Assembly (NCBI GenBank): GCA_035634055.1
Contig: DASQDR010000147.1
Span: 1-64,000, forward strand
DNA from: JAICTV01 sp035634055
GTDB taxonomy: Bacteria; Planctomycetota; Phycisphaerae; Tepidisphaerales; Tepidisphaeraceae
Length of the DNA stretch: 64,000 nt
Direction of reading: 5' to 3'
Shown: positions 28,947 through 36,406 of the stretch, piece after piece
Numbering within the stretch: position 1 is the stretch's first letter
How the letters are laid out: every line of letters begins with the position of its first letter
Notes under the pieces: model-generated
What the model was told of the DNA's origin: nothing
Database searches by the model: none
What the model saw: only the letters and a program-made list of their open reading frames with translations
Program-made: the position numbers and the translations under genes

Positions 28947-30254
28947 TCAGCGCACCGAAGCCGGCGTTCCCGCGGTCGAAGCCGCGGCGGCAGCCGGGCC
29001 AGCAGCCGCAGCGGCAGCCGCAGCCGCAGCAGCCGCAGGGGGTGTCATCGATGCGGGTGCGGTCCCCGGCGCCGCTCCGGCGTCGCGCAGCCTCGCCTGG
29101 ATGTTGTCCAGCACGTTCATGAAGTTGATGTAGCTGTCGTACGGGCTCTCGTACGGGCTGAAGTACTTGTGCACGTCGCCATCGGCCCAGTACTTGGTGC
29201 ACATGTAGTAGAAGTGGTCGGAGCTGGTCAGCTTGCGCCAGTCGCCGAGCAACTCGCCATCGGACTTCTCCTTCAGCGGGCCCTCCAGCTTGTACAGCTC
29301 GTGCAGCGCGTTGGACTGCATCGCGTTACCGAGCCACGCCGACAAGTCGCGCTCCGTGTCGGCCCAGGAGATCATGTGCGGGACGTCGATCTCACCGACC
29401 GCCTCGTAGGTGTCGATCACCTGCGACGGGGTCATGAAGTTGTTCTCCGGGTTCTGGAGGATCTCGCCGGGGAGGTGGCGGAGGAAGTCGAAGATCCCGG
29501 TCTCGGCCCACTGGTGCTCGCCGAAGGTCTCGTAGTCGATGAAGATGTTGCACAGGTGCCCGTGCCCGTTGATCTGGTTGACCCATCGGGCGAACTTGTC
29601 AGCCGTCAGCGGCCACTGCTCCCACGCGCGATTGCTGAAGCGGAAGGCGATGTCGTCGCTCAGCCGGTAATTCTTCAGCAGCAACTTCAGCTTCGGCGCG
29701 TGCGGCGGGCGGTAGACGTAATTCGGGCTGCGGTACCCGAGGATGTTGTCCGCCCCCTCGCTCAGGATCGCGTCGTACCCCATGTGGCTGACGAAGTGGG
29801 CCAAATCGTTGTTGTAGATCAGCTCCGTGTTGCGAAAGATCCGCGGCTCCTGCCCGAACAGCTCCTTCATCTTCCGCCGGTGCAGGTCCACCTGCTGGCG
29901 GAACTCCTCGCGCGAGTAGAGGAACGACAGCGAGTGGTTGTACGTCTCATCGAGGAACTCCACGCACCCGGTGCCGGCCAGGTCGCGGAACGAATCCAGC
30001 ACCTCCGGCGCGTACTGCTGGAACTGCTCCAGCGCCGCGCCCGTGATCGAGTAGGAAATGCGGAACCGCCCCTCGTGGCGGCGGATGACCTCGAGGAACA
30101 TCCGGTTGGCCGGCAGGTAGCACTTCTGCGCCACCTTCCGCATGATCTCGGCGTTCTTGATGTCGTCGAAGTAATGGCGGTCGGTGTCGAAGACGCTGTA
30201 CCGCCGCAGGCGGAACGGCTGGTGGACCTGGAAGTAGAAACAGACCGAAGCCAT
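28947..30254 (-). CDS. Glycoside hydrolase family 57 (alpha-amylase-like)
   Basis: The 435-residue protein begins directly with the GH57 fold (VCFYFQVHQPFRLRRYSVFD; HQP is family region 1). ISYSITGAALEQ and EFLDETYNHSLSFLYS follow. The presumed nucleophile Glu is in RIFRNTELIYNN and the acid/base Asp region in NIFIDYETFGEHQWAE. These enzymes act on alpha-glucans such as glycogen in the cytoplasm, and no signal peptide is present. The catalytic domain ends near residue 390. An unusual tail of almost pure Ala/Pro/Thr (encoded at about 28950-29075) follows. No glycogen synthase or other alpha-glucan gene is adjacent. Confidence 0.93.
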   Translation of the reverse strand: MASVCFYFQVHQPFRLRRYSVFDTDRHYFDDIKNAEIMRKVAQKCYLPANRMFLEVIRRHEGRFRISYSITGAALEQFQQYAPEVLDSFRDLAGTGCVEFLDETYNHSLSFLYSREEFRQQVDLHRRKMKELFGQEPRIFRNTELIYNNDLAHFVSHMGYDAILSEGADNILGYRSPNYVYRPPHAPKLKLLLKNYRLSDDIAFRFSNRAWEQWPLTADKFARWVNQINGHGHLCNIFIDYETFGEHQWAETGIFDFLRHLPGEILQNPENNFMTPSQVIDTYEAVGEIDVPHMISWADTERDLSAWLGNAMQSNALHELYKLEGPLKEKSDGELLGDWRKLTSSDHFYYMCTKYWADGDVHKYFSPYESPYDSYINFMNVLDNIQARLRDAGAAPGTAPASMTPPAAAAAAAAAAAAGPAAAAASTAGTPASVR

Positions 30255-30418
30255 GTGGCGTCCTTGTCTTGCGCCCCCGTCATCGCCCGGAGCGGCGCGG
30301 CGGGGCGATCCGATCGCGCGCCATTCTACGCGCGACCGCGCGGGCGTCCATCACCGGACGACTTCCGCGCACCCCGCTCCGGCGAGGACCAGGCGCACCG
30401 AGGATCATCGGACCCGGC

Positions 30419-31132
30419 TCACGTCGAGCGCGGCGATGCTTGCTGGATCATTGCTTCCACCACACCCGACGCTTCCGGCAGGTTCGTCACCCGCGCGTCC
30501 GCAAAGGAAAAATCTTCCCCCGCCGTCAGTTCTGTCGGGACCGCGATCAGGCGCGCCCCCGCGCGGTGTCCCGCTTGTGCGCCGGCGAGCGAGTCCTCAA
30601 GCACCACGCACTCCGGCGGCGCCAGGCCGAGCCGCTCCATCGCCGCTAAGTAAATTTGAGGGTCCGGCTTCCCGCGCGCGACGTCGTCACCGGTCTGGAC
30701 GACGTCGAAAAACCGGTCGACCTCGAGCGACGGCAGCAGCACGTCGGTGAACTTGCGCGGGGAACTGGTGACGACGGCGAGCTTCAGCCGCCCGTGGAAC
30801 CGAGCGAGCATGTCGTTCAATCCGGGCATCGGATCCACGCCCGCGGAGAAGCGCTGCACCATTAGCGCCTCGCGCTCGTCGAGCAATTGGGCGGGATCGG
30901 CGGAGGTGATGCCGCAGTCGGCGGCGAAGATGCGCATTGACTCCAGCCGCCCGCGCCCCATCATCCGCCGGAGCGTCGCGTCCGACACCGTCTTCCCGTA
31001 CCGCCGCGCCAGTTCGCGCGCCACCGCCCAGTAGAGCGGCTCGGTATCGACCATCACCCCGTCCATGTCGAAGAGGATCGCCGCGAGCCGCGCCCGCTCG
31101 CCGCCCGCGTCGCCCGTCGCGCTTTGCGTCAT
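30419..31132 (-). CDS. HAD-superfamily phosphatase/phosphomutase
   Basis: The ATG at 31132 gives 237 residues; the in-frame codons upstream add nothing conserved. The four HAD motifs are present: ILFDMDGVMVDTEPLYW (Asp22 and Asp24), VVTSSPRKF, GKPDPQIYLAAMERLG, and VVLEDSLAGAQAGHRAGA. The helical cap between motifs one and two marks the beta-phosphoglucomutase-like subgroup. Candidates include beta-phosphoglucomutase, phosphoglycolate phosphatase or a sugar phosphatase, which the sequence cannot separate. It lies 164 bases from the GH57 gene on the same strand; a link through glucose phosphates would make sense but is speculative. Confidence 0.9.
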   Translation of the reverse strand: MTQSATGDAGGERARLAAILFDMDGVMVDTEPLYWAVARELARRYGKTVSDATLRRMMGRGRLESMRIFAADCGITSADPAQLLDEREALMVQRFSAGVDPMPGLNDMLARFHGRLKLAVVTSSPRKFTDVLLPSLEVDRFFDVVQTGDDVARGKPDPQIYLAAMERLGLAPPECVVLEDSLAGAQAGHRAGARLIAVPTELTAGEDFSFADARVTNLPEASGVVEAMIQQASPRST

Positions 31133-31246
31133 GCCCGCTGAGGATACCGAGACGTGTTGAACTGTCAGCCCTTCCGGAAGCACCCCGCCCCTGCCGCAGC
31201 ATGGCCGCCAGCGCGGGGGCTCACGGTCGCGTGCGGACGAAGCGCC

Positions 31247-31274
31247 TTGACTGTTCGCTTACGCGGCTTAAGAT
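31247..31274 (+). promoter_or_regulatory. Probable sigma-70 promoter of tRNA-Glu(CUC)
   Basis: TTGACT (31247-31252) and TAAGAT (31269-31274) are separated by 16 bases, matching consensus at five and four of six positions. The predicted start near 31281 leaves a 5' leader of about 26 bases before the mature tRNA at 31307. Confidence 0.55.
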
Positions 31275-31306
31275 TCGTCGCTTCCTAGGAGCTGGTACAC
31301 CACAGC

Positions 31307-31379
31307 GCCCCCATCGTCTAGTGGCCTAGGATATCTGGTTCTCAGCCAGAGGACAGGGGTTCGACTCCCCTTGGGGGTA
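31307..31379 (+). tRNA. tRNA-Glu (anticodon CUC)
   Basis: The cloverleaf is complete at 73 bases. The acceptor stem is GCCCCCA with TGGGGGT (closing G-T pair), and the discriminator is A at 31379. The D-arm is TCTAGTGGCCTAGGA. The anticodon stem TCTGG/CCAGA carries the loop TTCTCAG, giving CUC at positions 34-36. The T-arm is AGGGG-TTCGACT-CCCCT. CCA is not encoded. It reads GAG, the dominant Glu codon in this GC-rich genome, and complements tRNA-Glu(UUC) at 13450-13522. Confidence 0.97.
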
Positions 31380-31389
31380 CTGACGCAAA

Positions 31390-31429
31390 AGCCCCCGCGA
31401 GCGAAAGCTCCGCGGGGGCTTTTTATTTT
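31390..31429 (+). terminator. Strong intrinsic terminator after tRNA-Glu(CUC)
   Basis: GCCCCCGCG (31391-31399) pairs with CGCGGGGGC (31411-31419). An inner AGC/GCT pair and a GAAA tetraloop complete the stem, with one bulged C. TTTTATTTT follows directly. This is a classical rho-independent terminator 11 bases after the tRNA. Confidence 0.93.
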
Positions 31430-31493
31430 CAGATTGACCGGATCAATGAGGCACACCAAGCCGCCGCGCCTCCGCCCGCTTTCGACGCGTCGC

Positions 31494-33794
31494 TCAGGTG
31501 GCATTTTCGGCTGATGAGCGGGTTGTTGCGCGGTCCGGGGGATTGGCGCCGGGGTGGATGATGGCGGACGGGCGGACGAGGAGGAAGGCGGGGGAGTCGT
31601 CGGTCGGCCCGGTGGACGGGGCGGACGCCGCGGGCCGGCTGGCGGGCGTGCGGCGTGGCGCGAGACGATAGAGGGCGGTCCCGCGGTCCGGCATCGTGAT
31701 CGTCGCGTTCAGCTCCTGCGTCAACAGGTGCGGCACCTGGATGACCAGATCGTCGCGCCCGGGCGGGGCGTCGGGCCAGCGGGCGGGGACGATCTCGAGC
31801 AGCGTCGACAGCCGCGGGCGAAGCGAGAGAGTCACGAACTTGTGATCGTCCGACACCTTCGCCTCGCAGTCGAGCAGCAGGCCGCTCTCGGCGGTGCGAA
31901 CCTCGGGCTCGGGCTTGTCGGGCGGGCCGCGCAGGTCCGCCACGTACGCCGTGTTCTGCGATACCAACACGTAGGCGCGCTGCGCGTTGAACAGGGTAAT
32001 GCGCGGCGCGGTGATCAGCTTGGTGGCGGCGTCGCGTTGCGCGGCGCGCACGAGCGTCTCCACCTCCGCGTCATCGAGGAGTCGCGGGAACAGGCGGGCG
32101 TCGGAGAGGCCGACCTCGACCCAGGGCTGCCCGTCCGCGTTGGGCAGCAGCTTCTCCACCCCCGCGCCGCTCAGGAAGCGGGCCTCGACCCTCACCTGGA
32201 TCGAGCGCGGCGCGCGCAGGGCCTGGAGCTTCGCGAGCACGCGCTGCTGGTTCGCCTGCGTCTGCGTCACGACGAACTGCCCGCCCTGCTCACGGATCTC
32301 GCCGGCGCGGCCGGTGTTCTCTCGCCAGGAGAGGGGGTCGACCGAGCTGGTGATCGTGGTGATCAACTCGCGCACGATTTCGTCGCGCGAGCGCGGCTCG
32401 GGCCCGGGGCGGTCGCGGTCCGCGGGCCGGGCCACATTGAACTGCGGCGCGTCGCCGAAGCTGGGCACCTGCACGATCAGGTCGCGCACGTCGTACACCC
32501 GCGTGACCGTCGCAATTGAATTGCCGACGCTCGAGCCTGGCGCGTCAGCGGGCGCCGCACGCGCCGCTGCGGTTGGAGATGGAGCGGCCGCGCGCGCGCC
32601 GGCGGCAGTAGCGTTAGAGGCGCTCCCATCCGGCACCACCGTGCCGACCGGCGAAGCGGGGGCGCCGCCGGTCGAGCGGTTCGGCCCGGGCGTGGCTGGA
32701 GCGGATGCGCCCGGGCGGCTCGGGCCAGTCAGCGTGGCGCAGCCAAGGCCGAGGAGCAGCAGCGGGCCGAGGACCGACGTGCGCCGCGCCCGCGGCGCGG
32801 CGGCGATCGCGGCGATGCGGCGATGCAGCGAGCGGCGGCTGCCAAGCATTCCGGCGACCGGCACCGGGCCGAGCACTGCCAGGTTCGGGCGCGTCGGCGG
32901 GAAGCGGTCCAGCAGCGCGAGGATCGTCCGGCCGTACGCGCGAGCCTGGTCGGGTGAAGCGGCGGCGAGGACCGCCGCGTCGCACGCAAGCTCGCGCTCC
33001 GCCCGGAACCGCGCCGCCGCGAGCCAGACGAGCGGGTTGAACCAGTGCAGGCACGCGATGGCGCCGGCGACGCAGCTTACGAAGATGTCGCGCCGCCGGG
33101 CGTGTGCCAACTCGTGGCGGAGGACGAAGCGCAGTTCCTCCAGCGTCAACCGCCCGGTCGCTCCCGGCGGCAGCAGCAGAACGCCTCGCCCGATGCCGGC
33201 GAGGGCGGGCGTCGCGACGAGATTCGCTTCCATTACCACCGGCGGCGCGACCCGCATCTCCCTGGCGCAGGCCTGGACCGCTTCGCACACGGCCGGGTCC
33301 TCCATCGGGGGCAGGCGGCGCACCTTCGCCATGAAGACTGCGGACGCGACGGCCGCGCGAACCAACAGCGCGGCCGCCACGGTGAGCCAGACAAGCCCGG
33401 CGAGGAGTTGCCGGTCCCACGCGGGCGCCAGAGCGATCGCGAGGTCGTGCGCGGCACGCGGCGAGGCGGGCGCGACCTCGTGCTTGGATGGGCGCAGCAG
33501 GCCGAACGTCAGGGTGGGCTGTGCAACCGCTGGAAGCGGCGACGCGGGTCGCGGGGGAGCTTCCGCGGGCGGGCGCAGGTTCATGACGCTCAGTGGGCTC
33601 GGCGGCAGCGCGGGCAGGGCGAGGCGGGCGAAGACGAGCATCCAAAGCCCGCACCGCCACGCCGGCGCCAGCCGTCGCCCGGCCATCGAGGTGATGAGAA
33701 TCACCACCAGCGCCAGCGCGCCCGCCTGCCAGGACGCCTCGAGCACGCGCGGCAGGGCGTCGCGGAGCAGCGTCGTGAGCGCGAAGTTCATCAT
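31494..33794 (-). CDS. BlaR1-type M56 metallopeptidase sensor fused to a secretin-like C-terminal region
   Basis: The ATG at 33794 lies 2 bases after the blaI stop, with AAGGGA upstream. The 766-residue protein has BlaR1-like membrane helices in its first 160 residues and the zinc site HELAH (227-231) in FVLRHELAHARRRD, with a downstream ERELACD ligand. A further hydrophobic stretch (VLGPLLLLGLGC) is near residue 345. After an Ala/Pro linker the protein does not carry the usual penicillin-binding domain. Instead it has TRVYDVRDLIVQVP (433 on), ITTITSSVDPLSWRENTG, FVVTQTQANQQRVLAKL, VRVEARFLS, and a beta-rich end. That layout is typical of secretin N-domains and secretin cores in planctomycetes. 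In BlaR1 systems ligand sensing triggers cleavage of the BlaI repressor. Confidence 0.88.
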   Translation of the reverse strand: MMNFALTTLLRDALPRVLEASWQAGALALVVILITSMAGRRLAPAWRCGLWMLVFARLALPALPPSPLSVMNLRPPAEAPPRPASPLPAVAQPTLTFGLLRPSKHEVAPASPRAAHDLAIALAPAWDRQLLAGLVWLTVAAALLVRAAVASAVFMAKVRRLPPMEDPAVCEAVQACAREMRVAPPVVMEANLVATPALAGIGRGVLLLPPGATGRLTLEELRFVLRHELAHARRRDIFVSCVAGAIACLHWFNPLVWLAAARFRAERELACDAAVLAAASPDQARAYGRTILALLDRFPPTRPNLAVLGPVPVAGMLGSRRSLHRRIAAIAAAPRARRTSVLGPLLLLGLGCATLTGPSRPGASAPATPGPNRSTGGAPASPVGTVVPDGSASNATAAGARAAAPSPTAAARAAPADAPGSSVGNSIATVTRVYDVRDLIVQVPSFGDAPQFNVARPADRDRPGPEPRSRDEIVRELITTITSSVDPLSWRENTGRAGEIREQGGQFVVTQTQANQQRVLAKLQALRAPRSIQVRVEARFLSGAGVEKLLPNADGQPWVEVGLSDARLFPRLLDDAEVETLVRAAQRDAATKLITAPRITLFNAQRAYVLVSQNTAYVADLRGPPDKPEPEVRTAESGLLLDCEAKVSDDHKFVTLSLRPRLSTLLEIVPARWPDAPPGRDDLVIQVPHLLTQELNATITMPDRGTALYRLAPRRTPASRPAASAPSTGPTDDSPAFLLVRPSAIIHPGANPPDRATTRSSAENAT

Positions 33795-33796
33795 GG

Positions 33797-34174
33797 CTAT
33801 CGTCCCTTCTTCCCGTCGAGCAGCTTGCGGAGCTGGGCGATCTCGTCTTTCGACAGCTTGGCGTCCTCGACGAAATGGGCGAGCAGCGGGGCGACCGCGC
33901 CGCCGAAGACGCGGTCGACAAAGCTCCGCCCCTCGGTGCGCACGCACGCCTCGCGCGAGACCGCCGGCGAGTAGAGGTAGCGCTTGCCGTCCGCGCGGTG
34001 CCGCACCGCCCCCTTGCGGGCAAGGCGGTTGAGCATTGTCTTGATGGTGGCGGCGGTCCAGCCGGCGCCGGAAAGGGCGTCGACCACTTCGCTGGCCGTG
34101 GTGGGGCCGGCGGCGCGCCAGAGGACCTCCATCACCTGCCATTCCGCCGATGAGATGCCGGGATGCTTGGCCAC
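33797..34174 (-). CDS. BlaI/MecI-family transcriptional repressor (GTG start)
   Basis: The GTG at 34174 has GGAGGT (complement of 34182-34187) 7 bases upstream. The 125-residue protein has the winged helix of BlaI/MecI: GISSAEWQVMEVLWRAAGPTTAS, GWTAATIKTMLNRLARKGAV and DGKRYLYSPAVSREACV. The dimerisation helices at the C-terminus contain FVDRVFGGAVAPLLAHFVED and SKDEIAQLRKLLD. Repressors of this type are removed by proteolysis started by a BlaR1-type partner, which here is the next gene. A double TTAC-N4-GTAA site overlaps the promoter, so it very probably represses its own operon. Confidence 0.95.
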   Translation of the reverse strand: MAKHPGISSAEWQVMEVLWRAAGPTTASEVVDALSGAGWTAATIKTMLNRLARKGAVRHRADGKRYLYSPAVSREACVRTEGRSFVDRVFGGAVAPLLAHFVEDAKLSKDEIAQLRKLLDGKKGR

Positions 34175-34187
34175 GCGCGGGACCTCC

Positions 34188-34227
34188 GTTTACATGCGTA
34201 ATCTATTACGAGTGTAAACGATGTCAA
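34188..34227 (-). promoter_or_regulatory. blaI promoter overlapped by two tandem operators
   Basis: On the minus strand a perfect TTGACA (34222-34227) is 16 bases from TAGATT (34200-34205), a good sigma-70 promoter. Two sites of the form TTAC-N4-GTAA, at 34206-34217 and 34190-34201, have centres 16 bases apart. The first fills the spacer; the second covers the -10 and the predicted start site. Together they form a 32-base interrupted palindrome (34188-34219) in which 13 of 16 base pairs match. The Shine-Dalgarno begins at the next base (34187). BlaI-family repressors bind dyads of this kind (TACA/TGTA half-sites), so autorepression is the expected function. Confidence 0.8.
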
Positions 34228-34279
34228 GGATGAATTTTTGTTCTCGGCGGGAATGGAGAAATCCGACCCTTCGCGTCGC

Positions 34280-34798
34280 TCAGGTGCCGGCGTCCCTGCG
34301 AAGCTGGTGGAGGAGGTGGCGGAGCTCGGGGAGGATCAGCCGGGTCATCGCCAGCTCCACCGCTTTGGGGGAGCCCGGCATGGCGAACAGGAGCTTGTCG
34401 CGGGCGACGCCGCCGGCGGCGCGGGAGAGCATGGCGCCGCTGCCGATCTGCTCCCAGCTCAGCATGCGGAACAGCTCGCCGAAGCCGGGGAGCTCGGAGG
34501 TGAGCTTGCGCTGGATCACGCCGATCGTCCGGTCGCGCGGGCTGATGCCGGTGCCGCCGTTGGTGAGGATCACGTCAATGTCCTTCGCCGCGAGCAGGTC
34601 GTCGAGCAGCTTCGAGAGCATGACCGCATCATCCGGGATCAACAGCGACCCGGCGACGGCGTGGCCGGCTTCCAGCAGCAGCGCGCGGATGCGCTGGCCG
34701 CTCGCGTCGGTTTCGTCGGTGCGCGTGTCGCTGAGCGTGATGACGCCGCAGCGGGCGACGACCGGCTGCGACTCGCGCTGGTGCTCCTGGTAAGTCAT
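34280..34798 (-). CDS. moaB: MoaB/MogA-type molybdopterin biosynthesis protein
   Basis: The ATG at 34798 gives 172 residues. The fold is shown by CGVITLSDTRTDETDASGQRI, HAVAGSLLIPDD, DVILTNGGTGISPRDRTIG (the TGGTG-type molybdopterin-binding loop with its Asp), LPGFGELFRMLSWEQIGSGAMLSRAAGG and the closing LFAMPGSPKAVELA. MoaB/MogA proteins adenylylate molybdopterin or act as its scaffold during molybdenum-cofactor assembly. Which of the two this protein is cannot be decided from sequence alone. It is the last gene of a minus-strand run (DUF3891, small open frame, lipoprotein, moaB). No other moa or moe gene is visible. Confidence 0.93.
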   Translation of the reverse strand: MTYQEHQRESQPVVARCGVITLSDTRTDETDASGQRIRALLLEAGHAVAGSLLIPDDAVMLSKLLDDLLAAKDIDVILTNGGTGISPRDRTIGVIQRKLTSELPGFGELFRMLSWEQIGSGAMLSRAAGGVARDKLLFAMPGSPKAVELAMTRLILPELRHLLHQLRRDAGT

Positions 34799-34818
34799 CG
34801 CGGGGGCGCGCCTTTCGG

Positions 34819-35271
34819 TTACTTCGCCGGACGGATCACCAGTTGCCCGGACTGCTCGCTGACCCTCAGGCGGTTGTTCCCCGGCTTCAGGACGTGATCC
34901 GCCCGACCGGCGGCGCCGGCCTTGGCCATGTCCAGGTAGTTCGGCGTGCCGTCGTACACGCGCAACACCGCATTGGTTCCCTTCGGGAACTCCCCGGCCA
35001 GCTTGCCGGTGTAGCCAGTGCGAGTCGGCTCGACCACCTGAAAATCGTACTGGAGCTCTCGCTCCGCACGGCTGGCGGCGAGGTCCTCCGGCGCGAGCCA
35101 GCCCTCCTCGGTCGGCGGGCCGTCCTTGGTCAGCCAGAGCGTGAACGGGCGGCGCGTATCGTTGCGCACCTCCACCTGGTAGGTCTTCTTCTGTCCGCAC
35201 CCGACGAGCAGGAGGACCAAAGCGACCACGCACGCGACACGGGAGAACTTCTGCCGGCTCATGCGCGTCAT
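34819..35271 (-). CDS. Small lipoprotein of unknown function
   Basis: The 150-residue protein has a lipoprotein signal (FSRVACVVALVLLLVGC) with the Cys at residue 25, followed by GQKKTYQVEVRNDTRRPFTLWLTKDG, a short beta-sandwich-like domain. The C-terminal half has TGYTGKLAGEFPKGTNAVLRVYDG and a NRLRVSEQSGQLVIRP ending. Two in-frame ATGs (35271 and 35262) are possible; GAGGT lies 3 or 12 bases away respectively. I do not recognise the family. It ends 20 bases before moaB and starts 6 bases after a small upstream open frame. Confidence 0.8.
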   Translation of the reverse strand: MTRMSRQKFSRVACVVALVLLLVGCGQKKTYQVEVRNDTRRPFTLWLTKDGPPTEEGWLAPEDLAASRAERELQYDFQVVEPTRTGYTGKLAGEFPKGTNAVLRVYDGTPNYLDMAKAGAAGRADHVLKPGNNRLRVSEQSGQLVIRPAK

Positions 35272-35277
35272 GCTACC

Positions 35278-35397
35278 TCAGTTCAACCGGGTCGTCGCGA
35301 TGCCCCACATGAACGTGCGCTGCGGGAGGAAGAAAGTGATGATCGCGATGACCGCCAGCGGTAGAGCGCGATCAGCGGGGCGAGACACGTCACGCAT
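35278..35397 (-). CDS. Possible 39-residue membrane microprotein
   Basis: An open frame from ATG 35397 to a stop at 35278 overlaps the end of the DUF3891 gene by 8 bases and ends 6 bases before the lipoprotein ATG. It encodes one hydrophobic helix (ALPLAVIAIITFFLP) with a positively charged N-terminal flank. The tight packing suggests translational coupling. There is no good Shine-Dalgarno and no homologue that I know of, so a chance frame cannot be excluded. Confidence 0.35.
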   Translation of the reverse strand: MRDVSRPADRALPLAVIAIITFFLPQRTFMWGIATTRLN

Positions 35398-36235
35398 GGT
35401 GCGCGGGCAGCACGCGGCAGGTGATGATCTCCGAGGGGGCGGTGCGCAGCGCGTCGCGAAGGTCAGCGGCGCTGCCATACGCGCGCCCGGGGACGCGGCT
35501 GGCGGGAATCATCAAACCGATCTCCTCCACGTCGAACGGCCAGGGGTCGACGATCACGTCGTTGCCATCGCGCCGGAGGTTCAGCCGGATCGGCGCGGCG
35601 CCGGGGTGCGGCATCACGTCCTGCGTCTGCGCCGACGGCGGGTTGGTGCAGCAGGCGGCAAGGCTGATCGCGTCCATCGCCTGGAGCAGGCGGAAGTTGA
35701 ACGTGAGCTGGTCCTCGTGCGCCTGGTCCGACTCCTGCGGGTGGCGGTGGTGCGTCGGACGATCCGTGCGCAGCCCGAGCTTGGCGCGAAGCTGCTCCTG
35801 CCGCTCGATCTCCTTGTGCTGGAACTTGGCGACGGCGAAACGATCCGGTCCGCTTTCCAGGTCGAACTTCTCGTGCTCGAACTCCGTCTGCGTCGTGGCG
35901 AAGACCGACAGCGACAGCACGTGCAGGCTGGCGAGCAGGCCGGCGTACGGGTGCTTCGCCGTGGCGCGGTCGACGGATGCGGTCCACACCTTCAGTGCGA
36001 TCTCGCGCGTCGTCTCGAACACGTCCAGCGGCTGGCCCGCCTTGTTCAGCGTCGGCTCGTCGTCGTGCAAAGGCCAACCGGAATCGTGCTGAGCGATGCC
36101 GATCAGCGCCGCCTCGCGCGGCTCGGGCGGGCCGAAGTAGCCGTTGCCAACGTGCTCCGCCAGCTCGCCGGCGATCAGGGCATGATCGTGCTGGGTGATG
36201 AGGAGGAATTCGTCTCGATCCTGCCGCCGGATCAT
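35390..36235 (-). CDS. DUF3891 family protein
   Basis: The ATG at 36235 gives 281 residues; an in-frame TTG three codons earlier is also possible. The N-terminus, RDEFLLITQHDHALIAGELAEH, and the following ALIGIAQHDSGWPLHDDEPTLN are characteristic of DUF3891, with conserved His-Asp pairs (QHDHA, QHDSGW) that look like a metal site related to HD-type hydrolases. KHPYAGLLASLHVLSLSV and QLTFNFRLLQAMDAISLAACC follow. The family is found in many bacteria and has no assigned reaction. No signal peptide is present. It opens the run that leads to moaB. Confidence 0.9.
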   Translation of the reverse strand: MIRRQDRDEFLLITQHDHALIAGELAEHVGNGYFGPPEPREAALIGIAQHDSGWPLHDDEPTLNKAGQPLDVFETTREIALKVWTASVDRATAKHPYAGLLASLHVLSLSVFATTQTEFEHEKFDLESGPDRFAVAKFQHKEIERQEQLRAKLGLRTDRPTHHRHPQESDQAHEDQLTFNFRLLQAMDAISLAACCTNPPSAQTQDVMPHPGAAPIRLNLRRDGNDVIVDPWPFDVEEIGLMIPASRVPGRAYGSAADLRDALRTAPSEIITCRVLPAHHA

Positions 36236-36406
36236 GCCGTCCAAGGTACAAACGCCGCCCGCCGGTGAACAGTGCCGCCTTGGGGTGAAAAGTTCCGGCG
36301 GTGGTAAAACGACGGCGGCGGCTCAGCCGCTCTGACGTACGCTCGCGCTGCCGCGAAAAGGGCGTCTGTTAGGACGCCGACGCGAGGCCCTGTACCCTCT
36401 GCCGCC

